This document shows, piece after piece, positions 43,260 to 55,300 of a stretch of 64,000 nt of DNA (position 1 is the stretch's first letter; each line of letters opens with the position of its first letter). Source of the stretch: Zygnema cylindricum (taxonomy: Eukaryota; Streptophyta; Zygnematophyceae; Zygnematales; Zygnemataceae); NCBI GenBank assembly GCA_037447655.1, contig JBBHKE010001760.1, positions 137,646 to 201,645 of the forward strand. The letters are read 5' to 3'. The translations under genes were made by a program, and so were the position numbers. The notes below the pieces were generated by a model. That model was given only the letters and a program-made list of their open reading frames with translations. It was not told where the DNA came from and did no database searches.

Positions 43260-43356
43260 ATGGCTGCCACCACTATTACCACGACATTCTTGATCTTAGC
43301 GTGCCACGTGGCACTTTCACTGGGAGACTACGTTGGAACCATGCCGGAGCCAGACA
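43260..43356 (+). CDS. Exon 1: signal peptide
   Basis: ATG at 43260 opens MAATTITTTFLILACHVALS, a short polar start plus hydrophobic core, followed by LGDYVGTMPEPD. The donor ACA|GTAAGC gives phase 1. An upstream in-frame ATG at 43227 would add 11 residues before the hydrophobic core and is less likely. Confidence 0.65.
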
Positions 43357-46300
43357 GTAAGCCTTCCCCTCCTTCGACCTTCATTCCACACCCAGTTTTC
43401 GGTGTGCACTCCAGATTTTCACACGTGTGAGCGGTGTCTCCAATTCCCTCATCTGACGCGTCTGTCCGTACTTTCCGTACTTTCCGTACTATCCGTACGG
43501 CTGTTGTAGAGTCGACTCTGAAGGCGGTGCGGGCGGCCTTCAAGTACAAGGTGACGTTTCCGGCGATAAAGTGTTACGGGGGAGGCGACGTCTGGTCGGA
43601 TCCCTTGAAATGCGACGATTCCGGTCGCGTGTACTCCATGTCAGTGACTGTCGCTGCGTGCACTCTTTGCTGCGACAGTACCGCTCCTTCCCATCCACTC
43701 TCCCTTCTTTCCCCCTCCCTTTCCCCCTTTCTCCCTCTTCGTTCCTTTCGTCCCTAGGAGGGGAAGACGGAGGAGCGGAGGAACAGGGAGGAGGGGAGGA
43801 AGAGGGAGGAGGGGAGGAAGAGGGAGAGGGCGAGGGAGGGAGAGAGAGAGGGAGAGTGGGAGATAAAGAGAGAGACAGAAACATTTTGATGTCCAAAGAA
43901 AACTAAGCTAGTAAATAATTTGTTTTTTTTATCTTTTACCTTTCTTGACCAAAAGTACAGCTGGTGATCTTGAAGACAGTGGGTTTAAAGAAGAAGGTAC
44001 AATCATACCGCCTTAAAAATTTTACAAAGTTTTTTTTTTTTTTTTGGTCCTAATGTCTCATTTGGGTTTATTTAATTTTTGTTTTTTTGTTTATTTGTTT
44101 GTTTGTTGTGTTTTGTTTTGTTTTTTTGTTTGTTTTTTTTTTTTTTTTGATTTTGGTTTCCTTATGCCCAATTATTGAGTATGCTATTTTTAATGGTTTT
44201 TTAAAATATTCTATGCCCCATTTTAGGTTTTTTAAACCTTGAAAACTCTAAAAGACCCTAAATCACTCTAAAACCTTGAAACCTAGATTTTCTACTGATT
44301 GAAATGTGCGTTTTCTTTTTTTTTTCTTTCTAGAAATTATAACTAAGATTATTATTGTTAATTATTTTATTGTTGTTATTATTGTTGTTAATTATTTTAT
44401 TGTTGTTATTATTATTATTTTAGTATTATTATAATTATTATTGTTATTATATTATTAATGTTATTATTATTGTTGTTATTGTTACTTTTATTATTATTTA
44501 CATATTTATTTATTTATTTATTTTGCATTTTCTTTGCAGATGTGGGAGTTTCAAAGCCGGAGAGTTGGACATCGGAAGACGAAAAAACTCCCCGTAAGTC
44601 TTTTTTTTTATTGCTTTTGAGTAGTTTAACATCGCACGACAAAAAATCTCGCATTTTTTATTTTATTTTATTTTATTTGTTTATTCACATTGTTTTTTTT
44701 TTGTACTTGTGGACTGAATGTATGTGTTTTACAAAGACGATTTTGTTTCTGAAATTATAACATGTATTTGTTATCTTGTAATATATAATTATAAAATGTA
44801 ATATTTTCATGTAATATAAAATTATAAAATATATTATTATCATGTAATATATAATTATAAAATAATTTTTTATCATGTAACATATAATTATGAAATATAT
44901 TTTTATCATGTAATATATAATTATAAATGTATTATTATCCTTTACTATATAATTATAAAATGTATTATTATTATCATGTAATATATAATTATAAAATATA
45001 TTATTTATAATAGATTTCTTTATGGTTGGTTATGGTTATTAAATTGTGTATTTATAAATATAAATTTAGTATCACATAATAGTGCCTAAAAAATAATCTT
45101 AATAGTATAAGATATTCTGTAACAACAAATCAAAAATATAGAGGGGGAAGGAGAGGGAGAAGGAGAGGGAGAGGGAGAGGGAGAGGGAGAGGGACGGGGA
45201 NNNNNNNNNNAACGAAATATCCCCAGTAAGATAAAATTAATTAGACTTTTTGCTTTTTCATTTCTTGAATTTTTCGTAATAGGGTTTTTGCTCCTTTTTT
45301 TTTGGGGATTCTTATCACTTCCCTTTGATGTCAACGTTTGTTTTAGTTTGATGTACCCAAAAACACTGGTAGGAGGCCGGAAAGAAAGGTAGTTTTTTTT
45401 AAAGTTAAGGCAATTTCAATATAGAGATGTGATTGAGGAAGAAGGGGGCAAAGGGATTATCGTTTACATAGATATGGTGTGGAAGCATTAAATTTAACAT
45501 TGTCTGTTTTTCCTCCTATTTTTTTGCGGGTGTTTTTTTTAAATTAGTTTTGCGGAAATTTTTTTTGATGGAAAGAAAGGCCGGAGGATGGTCACAAAAA
45601 CCCATGTAGTTTGATTTTGTTTGCAACTGTAGTTTCCCTTCACTATTCTTAGGGGTTTTTTTTTCCTCGTTTTTGGGATAATGCTTTTTAAGTTCTTTAC
45701 TTTTTCGTTTTTCAGATTAATTAAAATAGAATGACCCCTATAAAGCAAGGGAGGGAAAGCAAAGGGGAGATGGGGAGATAGAATATAAACATCCATGCAT
45801 GAAAATTATTCATATATATTTGTAGATGTACATATAGAGAAGCGGCGAAATGGATATGTACCTTTTGTTTTAAAATTTGGCATTATTATAAGGAAGCATA
45901 TGCATTTATATAATTTGTGTTATCCATATTTGATTTTTTTTCATATTTTTAAGTGGTTTTAATTGGTTCCTTTGACTTCACACTACCGTATTTTTTAAAT
46001 GAACCATGAAAATATTGTTTTATAAGCTCTTATAAAAAAAAATGATATTTCTTTTTCAATATGAACCGGAATAAGTGTTACGATTCGCAAATTACAAATA
46101 GTAAAATGGTAGAGTATTTATGCAACTAGCAAAGCCACGCGTCAAAATGAAAAGGTATATGACAATGCTCAAATAGAAGCACCTGACGCTATAAACGGAA
46201 ATCAAGAAGAATCAAGCGGTATCAAAGCACTCCGGATTCGTCAGGGTAGTCACACTCAAAGGGGCAAATTAACACCGCCGGAGAAATCGCACCGAACGAT

Positions 46301-49300
46301 CACAAATCTACGTTTTTTTATGGACCACTTTTGTATTACTAATCGATGTCAGCGCAGCTTTTTGTACATAGTACGGTCACTTGACTGTGTATTAACTTTT
46401 AGTGTGTATAGGCGGCGAATCCTCTAATGGTAAATCTAGTGTTGGCCGTATTAGATTACCGTAAGTACGATACAGCGCTCCTATTGGGTAACTAGGTGGA
46501 AATTGAAGCCGTGAGTGTAAAGTAGGACTTAGATTTTTTCTTTTATAACTTTTGAGAAAGGGTTCACTTTTAAAAGAGGAAAGCGTTGCCAAGAGGGCAA
46601 CTTTGAAGGCCAGTTTCTAGGTGATGAATTAATCATTTTGTTCGATTATGCTTGTGTAAAGTGTGCTATAGCCTATTAAGTCATAAGGTTTGTAGCCAAG
46701 ATTCCATACTGTAGGACTAACTGTTGAAGGCCTAAGTAGTTTGAAAAGTGTCTCTCTCGAGTAGTATTCCGCGGTTTAGAGATGTCTCAAGAGTCAGAGT
46801 CATATAGAGTGGCAAAAGGGATCTCAAAACTAGAATAAATTGTAAAATAGAGTGAAGAAATGTAAGACAACTGGGTCAGGGGAGTGGCAATATGCAAACA
46901 AATACGATCTTTTATGGATATTAAGTGTGCAAAAATCAAGCCTGTCAGCTATAACAGCTTTATTCAAAAATTACGTTTATTATTATTCTTATGTGTGACG
47001 GTGGACAAAAGCCCGTGAGATTTATTCCTAAGAGTTTGTACCCAAATTTTATTTTCATGATTTGTAACCTTGTACCGCATACTAACTTGGATACACTTGG
47101 TGGGTGGGATGGTGGTCGGTGGGGTGGGAATGCTCGCTATCACAGAGGTCTATCTAACAACCAGTTGAGTGGAAACATTCCATCGTCTATCGGTCAATTA
47201 ACATCCCTCAAAGAATTGTAAGACACGTGGCACTATGGATCTGTTTTGCATCAAATGATACTTTAAATGGTTATGGTTTGTTGCGGAAAATATTTCACAG
47301 AATTTTAGGTTGTGGATCATCATTTTTTACTACTTGACAATTGGCACAAAAAATGTAAAGTTTATAAATGCATTTTGTTGTTTTATTTATTCCATTTTTT
47401 TATTTGGAAAACACAAATTCAAACTTTTAAACATTTGGAAATTATTGTTTTACAAATGTCTAATTAGCATCCTAGGTTGTAGTAATTATTATAATAAGAA
47501 CAATACAAATAATAATATTGTGATAAAAATAACAATACTAAAGAAAGAGAAAGAGAAAGAGAAAGGGAAAGGAAAATCAACAGAAAAAATAATAAAAAAA
47601 GGATAAGGAAATCGTGTTAGTAAGAATAAGATTAATATTAAAAATCAAATGATTTATAGTGACAATAACAATGATATTGATAAGAAATAAATAATAAATG
47701 GTAAAAAATAGTAAACTATAAAAACAACGAACTGTAAATAATATTTAAAATTGTAAATAAGAAAGACAAATAATAAATAACGTTGATAAAAATACTGATA
47801 ATCACGATGAATAATAACAAGTAATAATAAACTGAGTTCATTAATAGCAAATTACACTCATATAATCATTGTTTTTTTCTTTTACTCAATTAGTTAAGCT
47901 GGAAATTAGAGTGAGAAATAGACAAAGACAAAGGGGGGGAAGTGTGTTTGCAAGTTTGATCGTAGGCAAATATGTGTTATAAAAGAGAATCAACTCAAAA
48001 TAATGCTTATCATTTTTATTAAGATGTAGACACCTTTTCGATGTATCTTCTAAGACTTCACACATTTAATTTCTGGTTTATAACCTTGAAGCTTTTTCTG
48101 GTTTATAACCTTGAAGCTCATACTAAATTGGAAGCACTTGGCGGGGGGAGGGGGCGGTGTCCGATGTCACAGATATCTACATCAGAACTTGTTGAGTGGA
48201 AGTATTCCATCATCCATTGTTAACCTGACATCCCTCCAATACTTGTAAGACGCATCACACTATGGTTATGATAGATAGTGTACTCCAAAAAGTTATGGTT
48301 TGTGATGGGGGATGAAGTGATGAGTGCTGTCAAGAAGGGAGCCCAAATAACAACTTCATAGTAATAATAATGGCATAACCATGTGAAGCAAGGAAGGCTA
48401 AAGGTAGGAGGGTGAGAGATAGGATGTAAATATGTATATATCCATATGCATATGTATATATAGGGAAGAGATTAGGTGAACATGAGTATTTCGTTTAGTA
48501 ATATGACTTGATTATAATATATTTTTTTTGTCACGTTATTTTTCGAAGTTGTAAATTAGCTTTGTTGAATGCATGTTTTTATTATTTCCATCATTAGAAA
48601 AAGCAAGTAGCCGAATGTAAGAAATCTGTGGGGAGGGGGTGCGTGATGTGGTAGAGGGCGTGAAGGATTGAAACCAAATAAGATTTTGTGTGTATATTGT
48701 ATGTGCAAAGGTCATATTATTAATTATAATAAAAGATCAAGACAAATGTGCGTTCCTCATTTTGCGATAAACATGTTGCCTTTTAAATTTACTTACTAAA
48801 TATTCACACTCTTTTTTTTCTAACTTTCTAGCCCATACTAACTCGGAGGCTTTTCTCCCTCTCTCTCTCCTTCTACCTCTCCGTCTCCCTCTCCTTATCC
48901 CTTTCCGTCTCCGTCTCCCTCCCCCTCTCCTTCTTTCTTCCCATCCCCCTACCTCTCCTTCTCCCTTTTTTTAACCTCTCCCTCTCCCTCACCTTTTTCT
49001 TCTTCCTCTCCCTCTGCCTCTTTCTCTCCATCTCTCTCTCCCTCTCCCTCCACCTTTTCCCTCTCTCCCTCTCCCTCTCCCTCTGCCGCTCCCCCTCTCT
49101 TTCTCTCTCGCTCTCCTACGCACTGGGCTGGGGTTCGTGGGGATGCCTGGCATCATAGATGGCTAGCTAACAACCAATTGAGTGGAAGCATTCCATCATC
49201 CATTGGTCAACTGACATCTCTTCTATCCTTGTGAGACTCAAAATACTATGGTTATGTTACTTATCAAAAGTGTATTTTAGATGGTTATATTTTGTGATGG

Positions 49301-52300
49301 CGGAAAAGAGGAGGGGTTCGTAAGGGTTCATGGCAAAAACTCCAATAATAAATATCAATAACAACGCTAATGATATTTCTTTCATATGTCAAATTGTTAT
49401 AAATTAGTTTTGTTGAGTTCATGTTATGTATGTACATGATCTTTTTTAAACAAATCATTTAAATGAGGAAAGAGTGAAGAGGTGCAAATGGGGTTTCATG
49501 TGAGTAAAAGTGATTTGTGTGTGGATATTGTGTTTGCGAAGATCGAATCTAACAGGTACAACACAAAAAATCATATTTAACTTATGTTAATTATTTTTCC
49601 TAAATAAAAAAAGTGAATTTACAAAGAATTCATTCTTATTTTTTTGTTTATGGCCTTCGCCACACTAACTAGAGGGACGGTTTGGTTTTGGGGGTGGGGA
49701 TACCCACTTTATTTTATTTGTCTTTATTATTTGAAAGTAGGTACACTAGTTGAAAGTATTATGATTGCTTTTTTATTTTTTTGGGGGGGGGGTTCATTTT
49801 TAAAAAATGCAATCCAACTTTTTATCGTTTAAGCGATCACATATGATAATAATATAAAATAATAAAGATATTAATGTCCATGGAATGAATTAAAATAATC
49901 ATAAAATAATAACAATAAGAATAAAATGGTGTTAACAAAATAATATTAACGTTTATAAAACAAGTAAATAAACAATAACAGCAAATATGTCACATTAAAT
50001 GATAATAAATGATTATAAGTAATAATGTAAAATAATTAATAGCAAGAAATGATAAATGATAAATTATCTCAACAAAAAGTAACAAATAATATTGTCTATT
50101 ACATGATAATAAATGTTTATAATAGCTGACAACAATAACTAGCAATTAATATCAATAAATAACAACAATAAAATATATATAAAAAAATCATTGATGAATG
50201 GTAATAACAATGATATTATAATAATGATTGCAATCAACAATGAGAAAATTACAAACATTGACATCAAAAAATAAGATAAAGAAACATCGATAGCAAATAT
50301 TAATGAGAATGACAGATAATAATGAGAAAATTTTAAATAATGATAGGAATAAATAATGATGGCAAATAATAATATTAATAAACAAGGACAAATAATCAAT
50401 AAAAATAATTAGCAATAATAACTAATAATAGAAAGAAAAAAGATAAACAACAGGAATTAATACAAAATTTACAGAATAAATAATAACAACAATCATCACA
50501 ATAACTATAATAATAAATCACAAAATGTAACAAACAATATTAACAAATAATAAAAATAAAAAATATGGTGATCAATAGTATTAGTTAATGTTAAGAATTT
50601 AACAATGTATAATTATGTTAATTGATAGGTCCTCAAAAATGACCTTTTCACATGTAATGAGGAAAAACACAATAAAGCAAATTTATCTTTCTAATTTTTT
50701 ATCGTTAATGTTATCGGCTTTTCTTTTTGTTTCCGAAGTATTTTCCTTCTGTATAATTAAGCTTCTTTATTTTATTTTCGGCGTATATCTAAGAGAATCT
50801 ACTTGTTCATATTTAAGTGGCACGATAGAGGAAGAGGGAGGAGGGAGGGTTGTGATTGAAATCATTATGGTGCGGAAACCTAAAAAAAAAAAAAAAACAG
50901 TATATAACAGTTGGGTTATTTTCTTTTTTTTTTTTTAGCTAGGTTGTTTTCAGATGCTTATTTTCTTGTGGTGGGGGGTGGGGTGAGGGGGATGGTGACA
51001 AAAGCCATGTGGTGTGAAAACATTTTACTTTGCAATTTTCTTCTTTACGTTCTTTTGGTTTTTTTTGCAATAGATTTGCTGTTTTTTTTTTTTTTTTAAA
51101 CATTTCGTATAGAATATTTGATAGGGGAAAGAAGAAGACGGGGTCCAAAAGACACAAGACATAAGCATAGAAATAATTTAAATATTTATTTTTCGTATGC
51201 ATATATATATATATATATGTATGCGGGAGAGATCAGACAAACATGTTTCATTTTTTTTCAATTGATATGGTTATAACCATTTTCTTTTTGTATCCAAATT
51301 TGAAACATCTCCGTATTTGAAAAAACTAAAAAAAAAATGGTTGGGTTCATTTTATTACATTTTTGAAAATCAATCATATACATTGGAAAAATCAAGTCAT
51401 GTGATGTGAAAAACCTCGAGAGGGGAGAACACCGGAAAATCTATTCGATACTGCTTATAATTTTTAATAGTGGTGGTAGATTAAAAGCTTTTAGATGTAT
51501 GTGCTAAGAAATCGCACTACTTGTTTTTGGTTGTAACCCTGTATCTAATACTAACAAAAAGGTAGAGGGGGGGGAGGGTTGGTGGGGTGGGAATGCTCGG
51601 GTCACAGATGGATATCTAACAACCAGTTGAGTGGAACTATTCCATCTTCCATTGGTCAAATAGCATCCCTCCAATTACTGTAAGACACACAACACAATGC
51701 TTACGATAAGGATCAAAAATGTACTCTAAATGGTTATGTTGCGAAAACCCTAAAAAACCCCAAAAGATCCTGAAAAACCCTAAACCCTAAAAAACACTAA
51801 ATAGCCTAATAAACCATAAAAGATGTGTGAAGGTCAAAGATATTAGTTAAGATAGGAAATTAATTAAACATTCTTTATAAAATTTTGAGTGTGATGGAGG
51901 ATTAAAACACTTTCGATGTATTTAGTAAGAGTTCTCAATCAATTTGTTTTTGGTTTAAAACCTTGTATCTCATACCAACAAAGAGGCACTTGGCGGGGGA
52001 GGAGGGTGGAAAACCCCTAAAAAACCCTAGAAAACCCAAAAAAACCCTAAAAAATTCACTTTGTGGGGTGGGAATTCGGTCACAGATGGATATCTAACAA
52101 TAAATTGAGTGGAATCATTCCATCGTCCATCAGTCAATTGACATTCCTCCAATACTTGTAAGACACATGTTTGTATGGTTATGACGTGTCAAAATTGTAC
52201 TTCAAATGGTTATAGTTTGTTGTAGAAAATGTTTTACTGCATCGGAAAGTAAGAATCATAATTCTTTGTTGGTAGAGAGTTGGCACAATCATTTAGAAAA

Positions 52301-55300
52301 ATGTTTTTTTTTATAGTAATTTTATTATTTTTTTGTTTTTCATTTTGAAAATGTAAGCTCAGTTCAAAGAATTAGGACTTGTTTTTCAAATGTCAAAAAA
52401 AGATCATAGCTAATATTAATAATAACAATAAACTAAAATAAAATAATTATTTAAAATAATAATATCGATAACAAAAGAAAAAAATAACAGTAAAAGCAGT
52501 AAAAAAAAAACGATATAAATTAACAAAACATAAACAATCATAAACATAAAAGTAATGAGAAATAATTACTGAGTAATGATAATAAGTGTTATAATTAATC
52601 GAAAAAAAAATAATAGGAACTAATAAATAAGATATTAATCAAACACAAGTAATAATAAATAAATACAAATAATATAAAATACACTTGTCATTCAACAAAG
52701 ATTACATGAAATGTTGAGCTGGAAAAACGAAGGCATAGATATTATTAGGGACCTTTTAGTTGTGTTAACTTTGAATTGGAGGAGGCAGCATATTTCTACA
52801 TTTTGCTAAGGGTAAAGCATTAATTTTTTCGTTATGCTACGTTTCTGATGTGCATGAAGCTTTTATGATTGATGGGGAGCAATGCCATTTTTTACTATGC
52901 ATTTGTTGTTGCAGAGACATGTCATCTAACAAATTGTTGGGAATCATACCCCCAAGTTTCAGTGTGCTTCAAAATTTGCAAGAATTGTGAGTAAGCCACG
53001 GACATTCTAAGGTTCATGGACCTAAGGCATCGACGGATCGCCATTATTGATCCTCGTGCTAGTTATTCGCGATCTTTTAAAGCAATAAAGGATTTAAACA
53101 TCGCAAACTTTGGGTCATATCAATCACCTTTTGCTACTTCTGGTTTCTTGTATTGCCCATCTTAGCCTTAAGATTGTAGGCTACCTTAATAACATGGTTG
53201 GAGCATAAAGACATTCACATGACGGCTAACATTTTTCATCAAAACATAGAAGGTGAAGGTGGTGACGTCGACACCTGGAAAGCATTTTGAGCAAAGCAAT
53301 ATTAAATTTACCCATAAGGACATCTATATCCATGAAAGGAAACCTAGATTTAGAAACATGTTTTTTTACATGTCGGTCATGTAGCCAATGTTCACACTTA
53401 GCAAGAAGTCGACCGGTCCAACAGAAAAAGCCGATGAATAGCGCCTTTTCGAATAAACATCAGATTCCGGTACGGGAAAATTACAAATTTTGATTGCACG
53501 TGTGCATTTTGGAACCAGCTTTTCCAGGCTGTGAAAAGCCAGACTTTGTCGCAACTGGATTGTTACACCGTTTATCGCTAGTGGTGTTGATGTTTTTTGT
53601 GTGACTTAAAACATCTTTTCTTCGTACACGCTAGTCAGATTATGGATCTGACGGTTGCGATTGAAAGCCAAGATTCTCACCTTTCCATTGGCAGTCTCCA
53701 TGTGAAAATCGGACAAGTGTGTACGGAGAAAAGATGTTTTAAGTGACGAAAAAATTATTAACACTAATAGCAATACACGGTGTAGTTGCGCCATGCGGCG
53801 TAACAAGTGTCCAAGATAGTATGGCCGGTCAATTTTAGAGTTTCGCGGACGGCGAAGATCTTGGTCCTTGCACGTGCGGATTTTTTACAAGATGTTGGCG
53901 AAACAATGAGTTTTCTGGTGCGCCAACTGGATAGAAAACTATGGGTGACCACGTGGACCGGATTATTGAAATTTGGCAAATCATAAAGTAGACGAGGTTG
54001 GTCAAAGCAAACAAAAAAAAAAGATAAATAAATAAATAACTTATGGAGTTTTGAAGTTTCAAACATGAAAAAAAAATCAATTTTGGTCCGTTTTTCTGGT
54101 AAAGTTGATTTTCTGGCCTGTCTTGGCAAAGAGCAAACGCCACTTGATCACGAAGGTCCGGAAAAACTTAATCCGCATTTTGTTACTGCAAATTATTGTT
54201 TTGCCTGACACGTTAACTTTTTTGTACTACACCGTGTACCATTATTAGTGTTAATAATCTTTTCGCCACTTAAAACATCTTTTCTACGTACACACTTATC
54301 CGATTTTGAACTTGACACCGCCAATTGGAAGGTGAGAATCTTACCTTTCAATCGCAACAGAAAGATCCACAATCCAACATGTGTGTACGGAAAAAAGTTG
54401 TTTGAAGAGACGAACAAAACATTAACACTAATGGCGATACACACTGTACCTTTCGGCAAACCAATAAAAGCGTTTAATTTGCCAACGTCGTTAAAACTTC
54501 CCACGTGAGAACACCAAGATCCTGGCCGTCCTCAAAAATAAAAATGAAATGGCCACTAGATCTTAGAGCCAACATTACACGTGTGGCGTAACCTGCCCCA
54601 CCATAAAAGACAAAGATATGTTTTTACAACTTTGGATTGTATTATATGAAACACCCACGTGTATTTTATTTCTGGATTTATCCCATTACCGAAATTAAAA
54701 GCTATTGAAAAGGAACCTTTCTTTTCAATTTCGAGCCTACTTTTTCTTCTTTTCTGTCAGATCGGTTCATTTCTTCCTCTAGTGCTAATAGTGTGAAACA
54801 TTTTGTTCTGGATAAGATAGGAAAATTTGCAATGTTTGCATACTCACACTTTTAATTATGTTTGTTTACCAACATGGTTTCAATTTCCAATTGTCAGGTA
54901 ACGATATCCTTCGTCATGTATCTTGTGTTCATATGTGCACGAGAGACGTTGTTAAACAGAGAATCAATTCTAACAATTATATATTTTTTCCAGGAATTTA
55001 CAAAACAATTTATTGACAGGCCATGTCACTCTTCTTTTTCAAACTATAGGAAACTTAAATGTGCAAGTGAGCAACAACTTTTTGTCAGGAACGACCATCA
55101 TTGACAATGGCAAGCCAATATGTTTAAACAACGCGAACAACTGTTTTGTTTCCAATTCCAACGAATCAATATGTTTTGCTAAAAATCAAACTCGAAGATC
55201 TATTACAGAATGCTCGGGATTTTGCAATGCATCACAACCCGGGAGTGTCTGTGGAGGCCATGGCATATGTACCGCACTTGATGCGCCATGCATTTGTGAT

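Noticed and set aside
43540-43906. Opposing frames rich in Ser/Pro or Gly/Glu (about 110 codons)
   Set aside because: Produced by the CT/GA simple repeats in intron 2.
53764-54129. 121-codon minus-strand frame between MITE copies
   Set aside because: No domain and it overlaps MITE sequence; it lies in an intron of the plus-strand gene.
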